From Cristatella mucedo (Eukaryota; Bryozoa; Phylactolaemata; Cristatellidae): a stretch of 60,000 nucleotides of DNA. Position 1 is the first letter of the stretch; each line of letters starts with the position of its first letter. Positions 11,942-21,500 of the stretch are shown one piece after another. The DNA lies in contig WPIO01000033.1 in NCBI GenBank assembly GCA_009760855.2, forward strand, positions 3,059,501-3,119,500, written 5' to 3'. The translations under genes were made by a program, and so were the position numbers. The notes beneath the pieces are model-generated. The model was not told the DNA's origin, made no database searches, and was given only the letters and a program-made list of their open reading frames with translations.

Positions 11942-14900
11942 CAAGGTGCACAAACCGTAACTCGTGCTCCGAGACATGTATATGCAATTGAGCTGAGACT
12001 GACAGCTGGACAGGAATCCCTGGCTGTGAGCAGTGAGAGATCCCCACCCCCCAGTGTTGCCTTGTCGGCTGCTGTTTGCGGCCACGTGGGTGGGGTGGAA
12101 CCGTGCGAAGGGCCAGTTGTGGCAGTCTCGACATGCCGGTGCTTTGTCACTATTCCGATGACGGCATGGTGGCAGGCAGAAGCCCGACCGATAGCCGTGC
12201 TTGTACGAACGCGAATGCGCATTTGTGCTGTTGCCGGTGCTGTCAGCAGCGGATGGCCTCCCTTCTGCCACCAGCCACTGGCCGAGCCGTCGAACTGAAC
12301 CAGCTGCTGCTTACTTGCAGGCATCGCTGCTGCCCATTGTCGTCAGCGGTCAAGCAGAGGTCGGCTGGGACAGGACAATTGGAGACGGCAAGCGACCAAG
12401 CGGCCTTGGTGGTGAAACTGCTGCTACGACGGTCGTGTCGAACAAACTGCTGGTGTGGCTCGGCAGCAGAGAGCAGCAGCAGCAGCGGCAGCAGCACGGT
12501 GGCACGATGAGTGCAGCAGCGGCAGTGGCAGGCCTCAGTGGCTCTCCCGCGCTGCACCGGCCGAGGCACCCTTACAGTGGTGGCATCGGCGCCACCAGGG
12601 CGTACTACGTGCACAACAAGTGCAGCGGAGGGTACGTGCGCGTGCTGGACGATGGCGTGGATGCTGCCGGAAGGCCAGCCGACGATGCAGGTACGTAGAG
12701 CACTCTGCAGGCAGACCTGCTTCGCTCGCCAGCTTCGCTTGCCAGGCTCCGAAGAACTCGCACCTATGACTTTAGCAGACATGAATACTTCCGGTTTGCA
12801 TCCATGAACGGTGCATGTTTCTAGTTTTATGTTTCTAAGCTCTCACGCCAGTCATAGCCCGGCGAAGTCTGACTGCATGCGCTGTGTGCACGCCGTGCGT
12901 GACCGAGACCGAGTGTGCGGGTGCGTACGTGCGAGTGCATCCGTCCAAGGGTCGGCAGGCATGCTGCAAAGAGCTGCCTTCCCTACGTTTCCTACTGAAG
13001 CCTAAGCTTAGCAGCCGTCCCCTGGCACTGCTGTGCTCCACGTGCGCCGGCTCCGTGTACCACTCCACGCAGCAGCAGCCGCTGCTAACATAGCTGCTGA
13101 CGTAGCCGCTGACGTATGTAGCTAGCAACGCACCCACTCTGCCCACTCGTCAAACGGGCAGTGCATTGCCTTCTTTTACGGATGCTTACCGATACACCGG
13201 AGAAATGATTCACTACAAATCCCTCAGGAGGATTTCAGCTGTCAGCTGCATGGACTCATTAGCCTGGAGCTCTGATTCACCGGATATGGTAGACAGTGCA
13301 CACGACTGGGGACATCCGGTGGTAGAGGTAGGGGCTAAGAATGGTGGGGGAAGCTGAAGAAGCCGATGCTTAGGGTCACAGTCGGCTGTCAATGCTATGC
13401 GTGCATTAACAACCAGAGCCAGCATGTCCCTCAAAGAAGAGAGCTGGGACCGCTGTCACAAGGTGTCACAAGATTCACTTGAGCAGTAATCGCCGAGGAC
13501 AATAAGAGTGAGAGCCAGCTATGGTCAGGATGCCTGGCTGTTTCCTAGATTTTGGCCTAGGAACAATGCCAGCGCTGCTGCTGCTACCTATACCATCACC
13601 ACCACCATTACTCGTGCGCTACTGCTGTCACAGATTGTTGCTGCAGCAGCTTCGGGTTATGGCCAGCTGAATAACGGGTGGCGGTCTGTGTTGCAGCTCA
13701 CTTGGTGTTCGAAACCGCCGAGAACCACCTGGTGCGAATACGGCGACAGAACAGTAGCTACTACCTATGTTTCAACCACATGGGCAAACTCGTGACCAAG
13801 GTAAGACGAAAGGCGAATCGAGGCAGACCAGACGCTCGATCAGCTTATTGGAAGCTTACCGGCCCTCACTGCCTGTGCCTGCAGCGCCAGCTCCCAGGCA
13901 GCATGTGGCAACAGCAGCTGCCTGCAGCAACAGCCGACCCCCGGCAATCTAACCTCCCTTCCAGTTGCCCCACCCACCATTCTAGGCAGGCGATCGCATG
14001 TGACAGGGCGGGTAGCATGTCTCTCGGCTCGGTCATCCTGGGCTGTGGTTAGCGCTCTGCTAATAACCCCCTGAGGTGTACATGTTAATAAATACCCGGG
14101 TACAATGGAGCTGTAACTCCAAACAGATCCATTCACTGTGCACACTCGGCGCACAAAGGACAGGCTGTCCTGCGCCTTTACACCTGCGCGCCTAATGCAT
14201 CACGGTGCTGTTGTTCGTCGGCTCCCTTTTGAAATAGTATGCCACAGGTGCCAATATTGTCGCTCTATGTCTACCTCAATTCTATCACAACACAACACCG
14301 GGGCCGCTTAGTTTTTCCGAGGAGAGCAGCAGGATATTAAGCCATTACATATTGTGATCCCTGTAATTGAGCGACCTAGATGTCACAAAGGAGCCACTGC
14401 TGCGGACACGGCCCTTTTTTCCTTCTGGCCAGTATGGATTATGCAGCACGGTAAACACACACTCACACGCACACAAACTGTCGGCTCGGGTCGGGCCGTT
14501 TAACCGCTGGCTGGCTGGCCAGCGCTCGTTGGCCAGCCGGCCGGCCGGCGCACCTTTCATTCATCGTTGTTTGTGAGGAGCTCTCCAAGCTCTTGGCGTC
14601 ACGCAGAGCTGGAGCCCCACGATCTGATCTCGCATGCCCGCCTGCCTGGCTCACGTATGGCATGCGTATGCAGACGTATTCATGGAGCGGCTCGCCTGCT
14701 GCTGCTGTGGCCCCATTGCGCTGCAGCCGTATCTTTTGCGGGCAGCAGCAGCAGCAACGGTGGCAGTGCTGCAGACACGTGACCGAGCAGCTTCGGGATG
14801 GGGTGCCCTGCAAGAAGGTGCATCCCGAAGAGCAATCTTGCCCTCAGGCAGAGGAGGGAGGGCTGCACAGTTGCTAGTTGAGTTTCGAGTTCGGCTCCCT

Positions 14901-15684
14901 GGCTGCTGCGCTTGCCTATGCAGCCATCGAGGAGGAGGAGTAGGCAGCGGCGGCCTCAGCCACCCTGGCCTAGCGACTCCTCTGCCCGGGGCACGCCCCC
15001 ACCAGAAGAGGCTAGCAGCAGTCTGGACCTGCCCTTACCTGACTCTTATGAGGTTGAGGTTTGGCCTCAGTTTTCGCAAGCAAGCACGTGGCAAAGGAGT
15101 GAGCGAGCCAGCGCTGGGCCTGCCTCCTTCGCGCAGAGGCCTCTCTCCGCCCAGCCGAAGTCAGTTTCGACAAGCTATGTGCCGAGAGGCGGCGCGCTGC
15201 TTGGCTGGCCACTCTGGCGCTTGCACCGCATGCGTCTGGTGCATGGGCTCACATACGCTATATATATCTCTCGCTGCTGCAGACGGAGCCCACGGAGCTG
15301 TGCCTGTTTAACGACACGCTCACCGAGAGCCACCACACCGAGCTGCAGCTGGCTGCTGCCTCGGCAGCCGCCAGCGATGCCCTGGCGGAAAGCGGCCGCT
15401 CTGACTGGCTTGTCGGCTTCAGGAAGGCCGGCAAGCCGTGGCGAGGCTACGACCACCAGCTCGGCCGTCCTCGGCGCTGCTTTCAGTTCACCAAGAGGCA
15501 GATAGTACGTCCTGCCGACTATGCCGGCCATCAAAGGGACCCTCCGCGTGCCCTCCAGAGTGGGGCAGCAGCCGGCGGCCGCCTCGGCGAGCAGCAGCAA
15601 CATTCACGGCCGCCACTTCACGGCTGGCAGCCGGCCTCGGGCACTGCTGCCGATGCTGCGACAGCTGCAGACAGTGACACTTGA
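7942..15684 (+). CDS. Fibroblast growth factor, FGF8/17/18-type (whole gene model)
   Basis: Predicted secreted growth factor that would signal through FGF receptor tyrosine kinases. Five coding exons (7942-7991, 9431-9476, 12321-12690, 13697-13800, 15283-15684) join in phase to 323 residues. A basic N-terminus is followed by a hydrophobic stretch (LSLLLIAILHLTLTK, 18-32) typical of a signal peptide, then a Gln/Ala/Gly-rich pro-region. The beta-trefoil runs from about 125 (RAYYVHNKCSGGYVRVL), through HLVFETAENHLVRI and YYLCFNHMGKLVTK, to DWLVGFRKAGKPWRG (231-245). These match FGF8/18 landmarks (YQLYSRTSGKHVQVL, LLVETDTFGSQVRI, YLCMNRKGKLVGK, GWYVGFTKKGRPRRG). The introns before the LVFET segment and directly after GKLVTK sit where vertebrate FGF8/17/18 introns sit. 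Unusual: an Ala-rich insert in the trefoil and a 60-residue Gln/Ala-rich tail. The core is secure; the first two exons are inferred from splice signals, phase and hydrophobicity. Confidence 0.82.
8369..8540 (+). repeat. (GA)n microsatellite
   Basis: Long GA run with a few GC/AA interruptions, in the first FGF intron. Ser-Leu and Arg-Glu repeat ORFs over it are artefacts. Confidence 0.95.
9431..9476 (+). CDS. FGF exon 2 (46-nt signal-peptide microexon)
   Basis: Bounded by acceptor TTGCCGTTGCAG and donor AAG|GTAAGG. It encodes LSLLLIAILHLTLTK, a hydrophobic core. It enters in phase 2 and leaves in phase 0, so it joins exon 1 and the 12321 acceptor. Vertebrate FGF8/17/18 genes likewise encode the signal-peptide hydrophobic core on a small separate exon, which makes the match more than chance. 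Confidence 0.6.
9703..9820 (+). repeat. GA-rich imperfect microsatellite
   Basis: GAGAGA runs interrupted by GGGA and AAGCTCGA; second FGF intron. Confidence 0.9.
10908..10943. repeat. Perfect 16-bp inverted repeat with TCGT loop
   Basis: CAGCCATCAGTAGACC, TCGT, GGTCTACTGATGGCTG. It lies in the second FGF intron, at the end of a CT-rich stretch. It is too perfect to be an old element. Confidence 0.8.
11866..11939 (+). repeat. (CA)n microsatellite
   Basis: CTCACTCACTCA followed by more than 30 CA units; second FGF intron. His-Thr and Cys-Val ORFs here are artefacts. Confidence 0.95.
12321..12690 (+). CDS. FGF exon 3 (pro-region and first trefoil strands)
   Basis: Acceptor CTGCTTACTTGCAG and donor GCAG|GTACGT. 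It encodes 123 residues plus one base. The first about 90 residues are low-complexity, with a Gln run (REQQQQRQQH) and an Ala run. The end, RAYYVHNKCSGGYVRVLDDG, aligns with the opening beta strands of FGF8/18, and the following DAAGRPADDA replaces the usual AEDGDPFAK segment. The frame stays open upstream of the acceptor, so a longer exon cannot be excluded. Confidence 0.75.
13697..13800 (+). CDS. FGF exon 4 (central trefoil)
   Basis: Acceptor GTGTTGCAG, donor AAG|GTAAGA, 104 nt. It encodes HLVFETAENHLVRIRRQ and then NSSYYLCFNHMGKLVTK. This corresponds position for position with the vertebrate FGF8/17/18 exon that ends at the GKL(I/V)(A/G)K motif. The Tyr-Leu-Cys strand is conserved, and N-S-S is a potential N-glycosylation site. 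It is the most diagnostic exon of the gene. Confidence 0.88.
15283..15684 (+). CDS. FGF exon 5 (last trefoil strands and C-terminal tail)
   Basis: Acceptor CTCTCGCTGCTGCAG, phase 0, stop TGA at 15682. TELCLFNDTLTESHHTEL corresponds to the FGF8 segment around CVFTEIVLENNYTAL. DWLVGFRKAGKPWRG corresponds to the GWY(M/V)(A/G)FT(R/K)KGRPR motif, whose basic residues form part of the heparan-sulphate site. An insert of about 17 residues (AAASAAASDALAESGRS) lies between these strands. After GRPRRCFQFTKRQ comes a 60-residue tail rich in Ala, Gln and Gly with no family counterpart that I know. Confidence 0.82.
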   Translation, partial: TEPTELCLFNDTLTESHHTELQLAAASAAASDALAESGRSDWLVGFRKAGKPWRGYDHQLGRPRRCFQFTKRQIVRPADYAGHQRDPPRALQSGAAAGGRLGEQQQHSRPPLHGWQPASGTAADAATAADSDT

Positions 15685-16230
15685 TGTTCTACGGCCGCCG
15701 TGCGTTCGGATGCGTCAGCTCCGATGCACGCGCTCGTACCCTCCGCAGCGCCTTCGGAGGGCCGGCCACTGCTGGTCGCGCTCATCGACCTGCGGTGGCT
15801 GGCTGCTAGGATGCAGCACGTCTTGCCAGTCAGGAGAGCCGCGGAACAATGGCGTCGTTCGAGCGATGCGCCAGCTTGCCGACCCGCTACTGAAGGTGGC
15901 CCCAGATCTAGATGAGCCGCACTAACGCTGCTACGCCAAAGCAGCCGGAGTAAGCAGCCTGCAGACGCTGAGCAGGAAGTGGGACGAGTGAGTGCGGTGG
16001 CATTGGAGATCAGCCACCAGCGATCGACTTGATCGGAGCAGATGCACCGCTCCCCCACACATGCTGCGCCGACCCAGGCATTGCCATTGGTGCCAACAGT
16101 CCAGCATTCCTGCACAGTGCATTGCATACAATGACCGGGTTGTTTGGCCCGCCCACCGAGCCAGGTCTCCGAGCAAGACTGTATTCGTCTGGTGCTAGTC
16201 AAACGCAAGGTGGTGGCACACCTCTGTAAT

Positions 16231-16260
16231 CACCATCATCATCATCATCATAGTAGTAGT
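16231..16260 (+). repeat. (ATC)n/(AGT)n microsatellite in FGF 3' UTR
   Basis: A CATCATCATCAT run passes directly into TAGTAGTAGT. Confidence 0.7.
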
Positions 16261-16497
16261 TTTCGTAACCATGGCTGCCTGCCCACTGTCTCTGTGGGCT
16301 AGGCTAGCAGCTGTGGCGGTGGCTGTGCAGAGGTGGCAGCTGCTGCAACCGCCTACCCGGGAGCTACACGCGACGATGATGCCTTACTGAACTATCGATA
16401 TGCTGTCGACTCAGGAAGGGAAACACTGAATCTCTGCGAAGCGCAAAAGGGCCGTGCTCCGATTCATTGCCTCCATCGGGACAATGCAGAAGCGCAA

Positions 16498-16512
16498 ATT
16501 TATTTATTTATT
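16498..16512 (+). promoter_or_regulatory. AU-rich element in FGF 3' UTR
   Basis: ATTTATTTATTTATT contains three overlapping ATTTA pentamers, about 810 nt after the FGF stop and 80 nt before an AATAAA. Overlapping AUUUA motifs are classic mRNA-destabilising sites in growth-factor and cytokine messages. Confidence 0.5.
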
Positions 16513-16592
16513 GTGTGACAAATGATGAATAGCATTCGGTTGTTGAGAATGCTTGTTTCCCTATGAGGAATATTTATTGAACAATAGTTTGC

Positions 16593-16598
16593 AATAAA
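16593..16598 (+). terminator. Candidate poly(A) signal of the FGF gene
   Basis: First plausible AATAAA after the FGF stop codon (909 nt downstream), just after the AU-rich element. Confidence 0.45.
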
Positions 16599-16949
16599 AA
16601 AGCTGCTAGCCTAAGTGAGCTTTGTCAGGTTTAATCTCCAGGACATCCAGGAAGCAACTTCCGACAACCAGCTGGCTAGTGCTGCTCGATATCGAGATTA
16701 GAGACCCATCTTATTTTCTCCCTTTTTTTGATGCTGTGCTTCTGTGACATACGAATTTAAAGGTATTATGTACATAGAAGAAGGGGGAAGTTGGTGTGCA
16801 CGAATGAAGATTTATGAAGTAGCAGAGAGTAATACACCAAGCAGACCCCTCCCTTCTGTCGTAGCTGGGTCACTCTGAGAGGCCCTTGGCGTTATCACCT
16901 CATCAAACGTTTCGAGCTTTATTTCCTGCCATCACGGACATGTACAGCA

Positions 16950-17420
16950 AACTTTATCCAACCAAAATCAGAAATTTTCTACAACTTTTGTGGTACAAGC
17001 AGAGCTGAATCCGCAATTCAAACTTCAGTCTGATACTAGCAGTATTAGCCAAGTTATGGAGTTTACAAGGCATCAAGCTATACTGAAAATGAAGCTGTAT
17101 AAAAGTCACGAGAATGCACATGAACTAGCTTCGTGCATGTATCTCGATCTACCAAGGCTTAACAAGTTGGGATGCAAGTCGCATGCGATGCAGAAATCGG
17201 TAAATCTTTTATTGGTAGATATATTGCTTCTGGTTTAAATACAGCTAGAAATGGTTTGCATATTCATTTTTTATTTTATAGGGAACCCGTCAAAACTTCC
17301 AATCCCATTTCTAGCACGTTTGCCTTTTGAAAGGTACCATACACAAATATTCGATTATTGGACCAATTTTATAAGTATTTTCTTGAAATACTCCCTTAAA
17401 GAAAGGTATTCACCGGCCCT
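16950..17420 (+). repeat. Unclassified interspersed repeat, copy 1
   Basis: Shares TTATCCAACCAAAATCAGAA near one end and AAATATTCGATTATTGGACC near the other with the minus strand of 50335-50790, plus matches between. No recognised protein; translated similarity (FERYHTQIFDYWTN versus FGRYPKQIFDCWTN) follows from the DNA match. Confidence 0.6.
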
Positions 17421-17573
17421 TGCAAATACTTTTACGTTTGAGTGTATCACAAAGGGCACATCATAAGCAAATGTCAGCAACTCGTGGTTATGGTACCCAC
17501 TCACTCACTGGCTCACATTCAAATTTAAAATTTCTATTGGCCGATTACAAGTGGTTTCGGTGCCAAACGGTTG

Positions 17574-17579
17574 TTTATT
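17574..17579 (-). terminator. Candidate poly(A) signal of the ALMS-like gene
   Basis: Minus-strand AATAAA (TTTATT on plus), the first I see after the stop at 18490, giving a 3' UTR of about 0.9 kb. Confidence 0.3.
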
Positions 17580-18489
17580 GAGCCTGCCTGATGGAACCAA
17601 ACCATGTATCTCTGATATCTGAGGTTGCACCTTATTAGTCACTGGGTACCTCTTAGAGCACATACCGGTGAAATGAATGTCCACGCTCACTCTTATAATC
17701 AGTACGCAGCCAGAGCTCATCTTAGCAGATAGGAATAGTTCTTACAGTCTATAGCCAAAGAAAGCACGCACTAGCAACGTGGCACCTAAGCCAATCACCA
17801 AGAGCTTGTGGCCACAGAAATGCCATTAGAGAATAAAGCAGCTCGACCAACAGCCAGCCAGATGATGCTACCAAAGTTTAAAAAAAGAATCAGAATCACA
17901 CTTACAGCAAAGTCGCATAGCACACTGCATTGCACTAACAGCTACAAAATTCAAGTAAAAACAAAAGAACGACAGGGCCATTGACCTTGCACGGCCGAGG
18001 GCGAGCAAGCTCAGTGGGCGATCTGCCAACGCCAAACGAGTGCACAATAAAACTATGAGGGACAGAGAGTAACTAAATCATGCCGGGGGCAACGCCATGC
18101 ATAGAAGCAAATGCCAGCCGACAACCGGCAGCCATAAACTGCACTCGATACGCAGGTGCCTCTGCCTGACCTTAGGTGTGCTAAATGCCTAAAGAGCACG
18201 AAAATTGGGAGGGGACCACAAAAGAATCACACAGCTAGCCTTTTCTCAGATAAGAATTTTTCAAAAAAGACCACCAAGCACGGACATTTCCAATCCACAA
18301 AGGCTTTAACACTCGTTAGAAATAACCGGCATTCCACTAGCTAACGACAGCTCAGACATGCATCGGGTTAAATGGTGCATGCCATCTGGGAAGAACGGTG
18401 TATGAGTGGCACATCAAGTTCCAGCACCAGACCACATTCCAACGTGGCAGCTCTGGCAGGTCATGTATATAAGTAACCTGTATGTAAGT

Positions 18490-18546
18490 TCACTTTCTCG
18501 TCTTCTTCACGACAGTTGCCTTTCTTAACACTGAATGAAGAACCTT
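18490..18546 (-). CDS. ALMS-like terminal exon 15
   Basis: Acceptor GGCTGATCTTTTTTAG, phase 0. Encodes [18 protein letters not shown] and TGA. It continues ARLFNK with KVL, as family members have K(K/R)VTxxLLxRK near the C-terminus. It is small and 4.2 kb from the previous exon, but phase, acceptor and motif all agree. Confidence 0.72.
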   Translation of the reverse strand, partial: KVLHSVLRKATVVKKTRK

Positions 18547-21500
18547 CTAAAAAAGATCAGCCAGTGATAATTGATATATTGCAATATCTGAGACTGAAGT
18601 GAATAGCAATACAAAAGCGTCTGTTAGGTCAAGGATTTTTTTTTATTGATACTCGAGCAAGTAAGGTCTACACAAATAAATCGCGAGGCCTAAACATAGC
18701 AATGACTGATTGCGTGTGATGAAAGCACTAGGAATACATTAGATTAATGAACAACTCAAGAAGGTACAATGAATGCAAACAAATCGAAAGGCCTAAAAAT
18801 AGCAATGATCGATTGCGTGCGATGAAGGCATTAGGAGCACATAAGATTAATTAAATTAATCTACTATGCACCTAGCGCCTTCATTGAACACAACCTGTGA
18901 GCAGGGTTCGGCAACACTTCACAATTTTTAAGCTCTTTCTGAGTCATATAGCCGGTTCGCAATTATCCCAGGGGGTCGTGAAGGTATATAAAAACACAGA
19001 CAAAACTATCAATCAGACCAAAGGCAACGACTTGAAAAAAGCTGCCCTTCTTTCAAGAGAGACTACTGTTCCAACAAATTCAGACAGTTTTACGTGCTCA
19101 ACAAAGACGGCAACATATATTGGAAATAGCCAGTATTCACTGACTGGGGAGCCCCCAGACAGTTTTTTATCTTCCGGAAGAGTAACATCTCTTACAGAAT
19201 GGTATAAAAGACTCTCATCTTCCCTCGTCCGAATACCTCTTTTGATGAACTCAGGTCCGGGTCTATAAGGATGAAGCTGATGGAACAGGCACAGTGCCTA
19301 GGAAATACTTGAAATACATTAAAAGGCATGGCACATGCCAGAAACCATGTCAAATGACATGCAGCACCCTATTAATTAAGCCGACCGTTTGTCAAATCGG
19401 TTTTGGTATGGATTGAAAATGTGAAGTCAGGTCCAGTGAAGCTTAATAATAATAATAATGTACTTGATAAAGCGCCCTCAGAGAACTTAATCTCTTTCTA
19501 GGCGCTTTACATTTGCTGCAAAGGGAAGCTTGTGCGTTGCTTGTCAAATATCTGAATAATAAAGCTGATCAGGTCAGGAATGTTAGTCTCTCCGAGGTAG
19601 GGTCATATGGACAAAAGGTCAAAGATAAGATGAGATGAAGGTTTCAATAGTTGGCTTGGCATAGCCCAGCTAGAGCACACTCTTGGTCTTTCACACAAAA
19701 CTTTGAATATCATCACCACGAGTTAAGTGAGCTGTCATTCTTACTCATTCCACAATTTATCAGCCCAAATTAATACAGTAGAGCCTCAATGCATCTGGTT
19801 TTAGACTCCTACCCTTTCTTAGTTACCAACAGATGTGTAAACACAAACACTCCTACCTTTTCACAGTTATCAACTGACGAAATGTTAACGCAAACAGGTA
19901 TTTCAGGTGAATGTCAACATGACCACCCACGATCACCTCAGATTAACCCCACAGCGGCTACATCTGCATATAGCATAGCTTAGGCCATGCCCGTGTCAAT
20001 TCTGGCAATACTAATAATAATAATAATAGCACATTTATATAGCACGCTAAGAAAACTTAATCTCTTTCTAGGTACTTTACATAAGCTGTACTTTACATAA
20101 GGTGTAAGCATGACAATACGGCCAATGATAAAACGCCCAGCATCAGCACGCATAAACACATAAGGGATAATTCACATAAGGGACAATTCACACGGACCCA
20201 GCAAACGCTGTGAGGAAAGATATGTTTTCAGCTAATTTTTAAAAATCGCCAAGTCAGGGATGTCACGAGATCAGTCGGGAGTGAGTTCCAGGCTTGACAA
20301 ACACATGAACTAAAGGCACGATATCCGAAGAATTTGAGATTGGTTTGAGGCACGGTTCTAGGACGATTCATCCACGGACTGTTCATCCCGGACGATTCAT
20401 CAAGAGACTGAGTGCTCATGCTGACACGAAATTCTAAACCCTAATTAAAGGTATTTGTTTAACACTTTTCCAGTGTAGCCCTTCAGCAATTCATATTAAC
20501 AAGTTTAAATATTATTCTAGATGAATCGCCCGGAATGAACAGTCCGTGGATGAAACGTCCTCTGGATGAATCACCCGGAATGAACAGTCCGTGGGTGAAT
20601 CGTCCGTGGATGAATCGTCCGTGGATGAATCGTCCGTGGATGAATCGTCCGTGGATGAATCGTCCGTGGATGAATCGTCCGGACACATTGAGGCACAGCT
20701 AAACTTGAGTCAGAAGAGCAGGTGGTACAATACCTAGCCTGATTTGGGAATAGTTCTGGTAGGAAGACTAGAGAAAGAGAATTAAGGGACCTACAGGCGA
20801 GGGAAAAAAAAACCTTGAAGTCAGTACACTGCTTGATGGGCAGCGGTTGCATGTAGGTGAGAAGTGATGTAATTTAGCAATCGGGACATTCGTGACAAAA
20901 AAGCCTAGCTGCTGAGTTTTGGACCGATTGTTAGCACCTTATTGCACAGACCGGGAGACCTTCGGGTAGTAAGTTGCAGAAGTCAAGTTTCTAGCGGTTT
21001 GGAAGCAGTTTTACCTTTCGAAGAGAGTTTTTGGTAGCCCTATCATAATACGATAATGTAAGGGTTTTTAGATGTGCCAAGTATCTTTGGTGCACCCAAT
21101 AAATCTTACTTAGCAGCACTCAGAAGGTGCTTCAAATAATATCCTACCAAATTGGCGACTATATAGGAAGCCAGAACTAGCCCCAGATACTCCAAAACAG
21201 GGTCGTTTTCCATATTTTTGAACCAGGTAAGAAAACCAAGGTGGTAGCCTGCAGTCCATATATCGCTGAAATATTTGTGGTTACATTTTGATCTCCAAGG
21301 TTTGCCAAGTTTTTGTACTGCCCTATCTCTCAATCCACTCCGACAAGGCTCCAGGCTAGCCACCACACTCTCTTCACACCATTCGCTGATCGGAGCTGCA
21401 AGATTGCTAGATAGTCCTTATCTCATTGTACACTGGTCATCCGAGAAGCCATCAAGCTCCCCTTTCTCCATCTTTCATCCATCCATGCCACGTTGATGAT

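Larger units (their letters stand above)
9821..12320. other. FGF intron 2, otherwise unannotated
   Basis: Contains a CT-rich stretch (10620-10910), the hairpin at 10908 and the (CA)n tract. A 214-codon frame at 10433-11077 follows the CT-rich composition and matches nothing known. Confidence 0.5.
20010..20985 (-). mobile_element. LINE-A copy, decayed, interrupted by a foldback element
   Basis: ATT tail and stem-loop at 20010-20090, 3' UTR, then reverse-transcriptase C-terminal sequence to 20344 and again from 20697 ([20 protein letters not shown] in one frame). The two halves are separated by the insertion at 20354-20687. Confidence 0.75.

Noticed and set aside
11863-12324. Cys-Val and His-Thr repeat ORFs
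   Set aside because: Translation of the (CA)n microsatellite and flanks.
20594-20682. CRISPR array
   Set aside because: Head-to-tail 15-bp units without unique spacers, in an animal genome.
20483-20686. Pentapeptide-repeat protein (RFIHG repeats)
   Set aside because: By-product of the 15-bp minisatellite in the foldback element.
21106-21366. Last exon of the ALMS-like gene (KLGKPWRS motif)
   Set aside because: No acceptor in phase 0; the exon at 18490-18546 fits phase and motif better.
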